Assembly: GCA_038880255.1 (NCBI GenBank)
Contig: JAVZSA010000003.1
Location: 1 to 62,997, forward strand
Origin: ARK-15 sp038880255
Lineage (GTDB): Archaea > Thermoplasmatota > Thermoplasmata > Thermoplasmatales > ARK-15
Direction of reading: 5' to 3'
Length of the DNA stretch: 62,997 nt
Notes under the pieces: generated by a model
What the model was told of the DNA's origin: nothing
Seen by the model: only the letters and a program-made list of their open reading frames with translations
Database searches by the model: none
Program-made: the position numbers and the translations under genes
Part shown: piece by piece, positions 62,934 through 62,997 of the stretch
How the letters are laid out: each line of letters starts with the position of its first letter
Position numbering within the stretch: the first letter of the stretch is position 1

Positions 62934-62997
62934 TTATGGGAAGTAAAGTGTGACAACAAATAATACTATTGCAAGGGCAATCAGAGATATTCTAATA
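62934..62997 (-). CDS. Partial membrane protein, C-terminal end only
   Basis: On the minus strand the window edge opens on a frame reading IRISLIALAIVLFVVTLYFP and then TAA at 62936-62934. The hydrophobic helix is strong and ends at the stop, as in small tail-anchored membrane proteins such as Sec subunits. The rest lies beyond the window, so identity is unknown. Confidence 0.5.
   Translation of the reverse strand, partial: IRISLIALAIVLFVVTLYFP

Noticed and set aside
62936..62953. Short plus-strand ORF starting at the ATG at 62936
   Set aside because: It stops after five codons. The minus strand here has a better reading, a hydrophobic C-terminus ending at 62934.
1..62997. CRISPR array, restriction-modification, toxin-antitoxin or other defence genes
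   Set aside because: No regularly spaced repeats and no nuclease/methyltransferase pairs were seen. The RNase H-fold protein at 32787 and the small ORFs have no partners that would support a defence role.

Overview
This 63-kb, AT-rich, densely packed window is from an archaeon. The diagnostic genes are a proteasome alpha subunit, an archaeal exosome operon (Sdo1, Rrp4, Rrp41, Rrp42, eL43, RpoP), RNA polymerase subunits P and N, both replication factor C subunits, archaeal-type AspRS, NadM, MptD and an AglB oligosaccharyltransferase. Genes with no close upstream neighbour usually have a TATA-like element about 25 nt before the ATG, which implies leaderless mRNAs. Genes inside operons instead carry a GGTGA/GGAGG Shine-Dalgarno. 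Together with a fatty-acid beta-oxidation operon, this suggests a Thermoplasmatota-like heterotroph. That lineage is inferred from general knowledge, not shown by a search.

Layout. 1-6.7 kb: an MFS transporter, the minus-strand phosphate operon pstS-pstC-pstA-pstB-phoU, and a divergent AbrB-PhoU regulator. 6.7-11 kb: rfcL, a thioesterase, prs, kptA, tRNA-Ala, and sfsA whose 3' end lies antisense to the tRNA. 11.2-11.7 kb: an internally deleted IS200/IS605 relic touching tRNA-Asp. 12-18.3 kb: a beta-oxidation operon (SCP2 protein, hydroxyacyl-CoA dehydrogenase/enoyl-CoA hydratase fusion, thiolase, two acyl-CoA dehydrogenases, one without the usual catalytic Glu) and a divergent thioesterase. 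18.5-21.6 kb: a radical SAM protein, MptD, THEP1 NTPase and Trm1. 21.7-25.8 kb: the proteasome/exosome superoperon. 25.8-32.8 kb: a 2070-residue AglB with a very long beta-sandwich tail, followed by a small surface protein. 32.8-38 kb: mostly minus-strand genes (RNase H-fold protein, HhH-GPD glycosylase, Roadblock protein, LigB-like protein, Map, Sua5, tRNA-Asn, RfcS).

38-41 kb: a 998-residue surface protein with a PKD-like domain. 41-50.4 kb: FKBP isomerase, UbiA/UbiD pair, saccharopine-dehydrogenase-like protein, GltD-like oxidoreductase, MoaD, AMP phosphorylase, GNAT and ADP-forming acyl-CoA synthetase alpha. 50.4-51.9 kb: eL18-uL13-uS9-RpoN-tRNA-Pro. 52-55.5 kb: a small accessory stretch with a broken glycosyltransferase that spans a 100-N scaffold gap, a zinc-ribbon membrane protein and a tiny acidic ORF. 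55.5-63 kb: aspS, nadM, an ArsA-like ATPase, an endonuclease-IV-like TIM barrel that has lost most metal ligands, 6-phospho-3-hexuloisomerase, queE, AMMECR1, pyrC, tRNA-Gly and the hydrophobic C-terminus of one more gene.

Most of the window is core archaeal housekeeping. The points most worth attention are the acyl-CoA dehydrogenase pair, the degenerate endonuclease-IV-like protein, tRNA-Asn placed 3 nt before the t6A gene sua5, the giant AglB, the IS605 relic at tRNA-Asp, and the glycosyltransferase locus, where an assembly artefact coincides with a 13-bp tandem repeat that shifts the frame. I saw no CRISPR array, rRNA, intact transposase, toxin-antitoxin pair or recognisable defence system.
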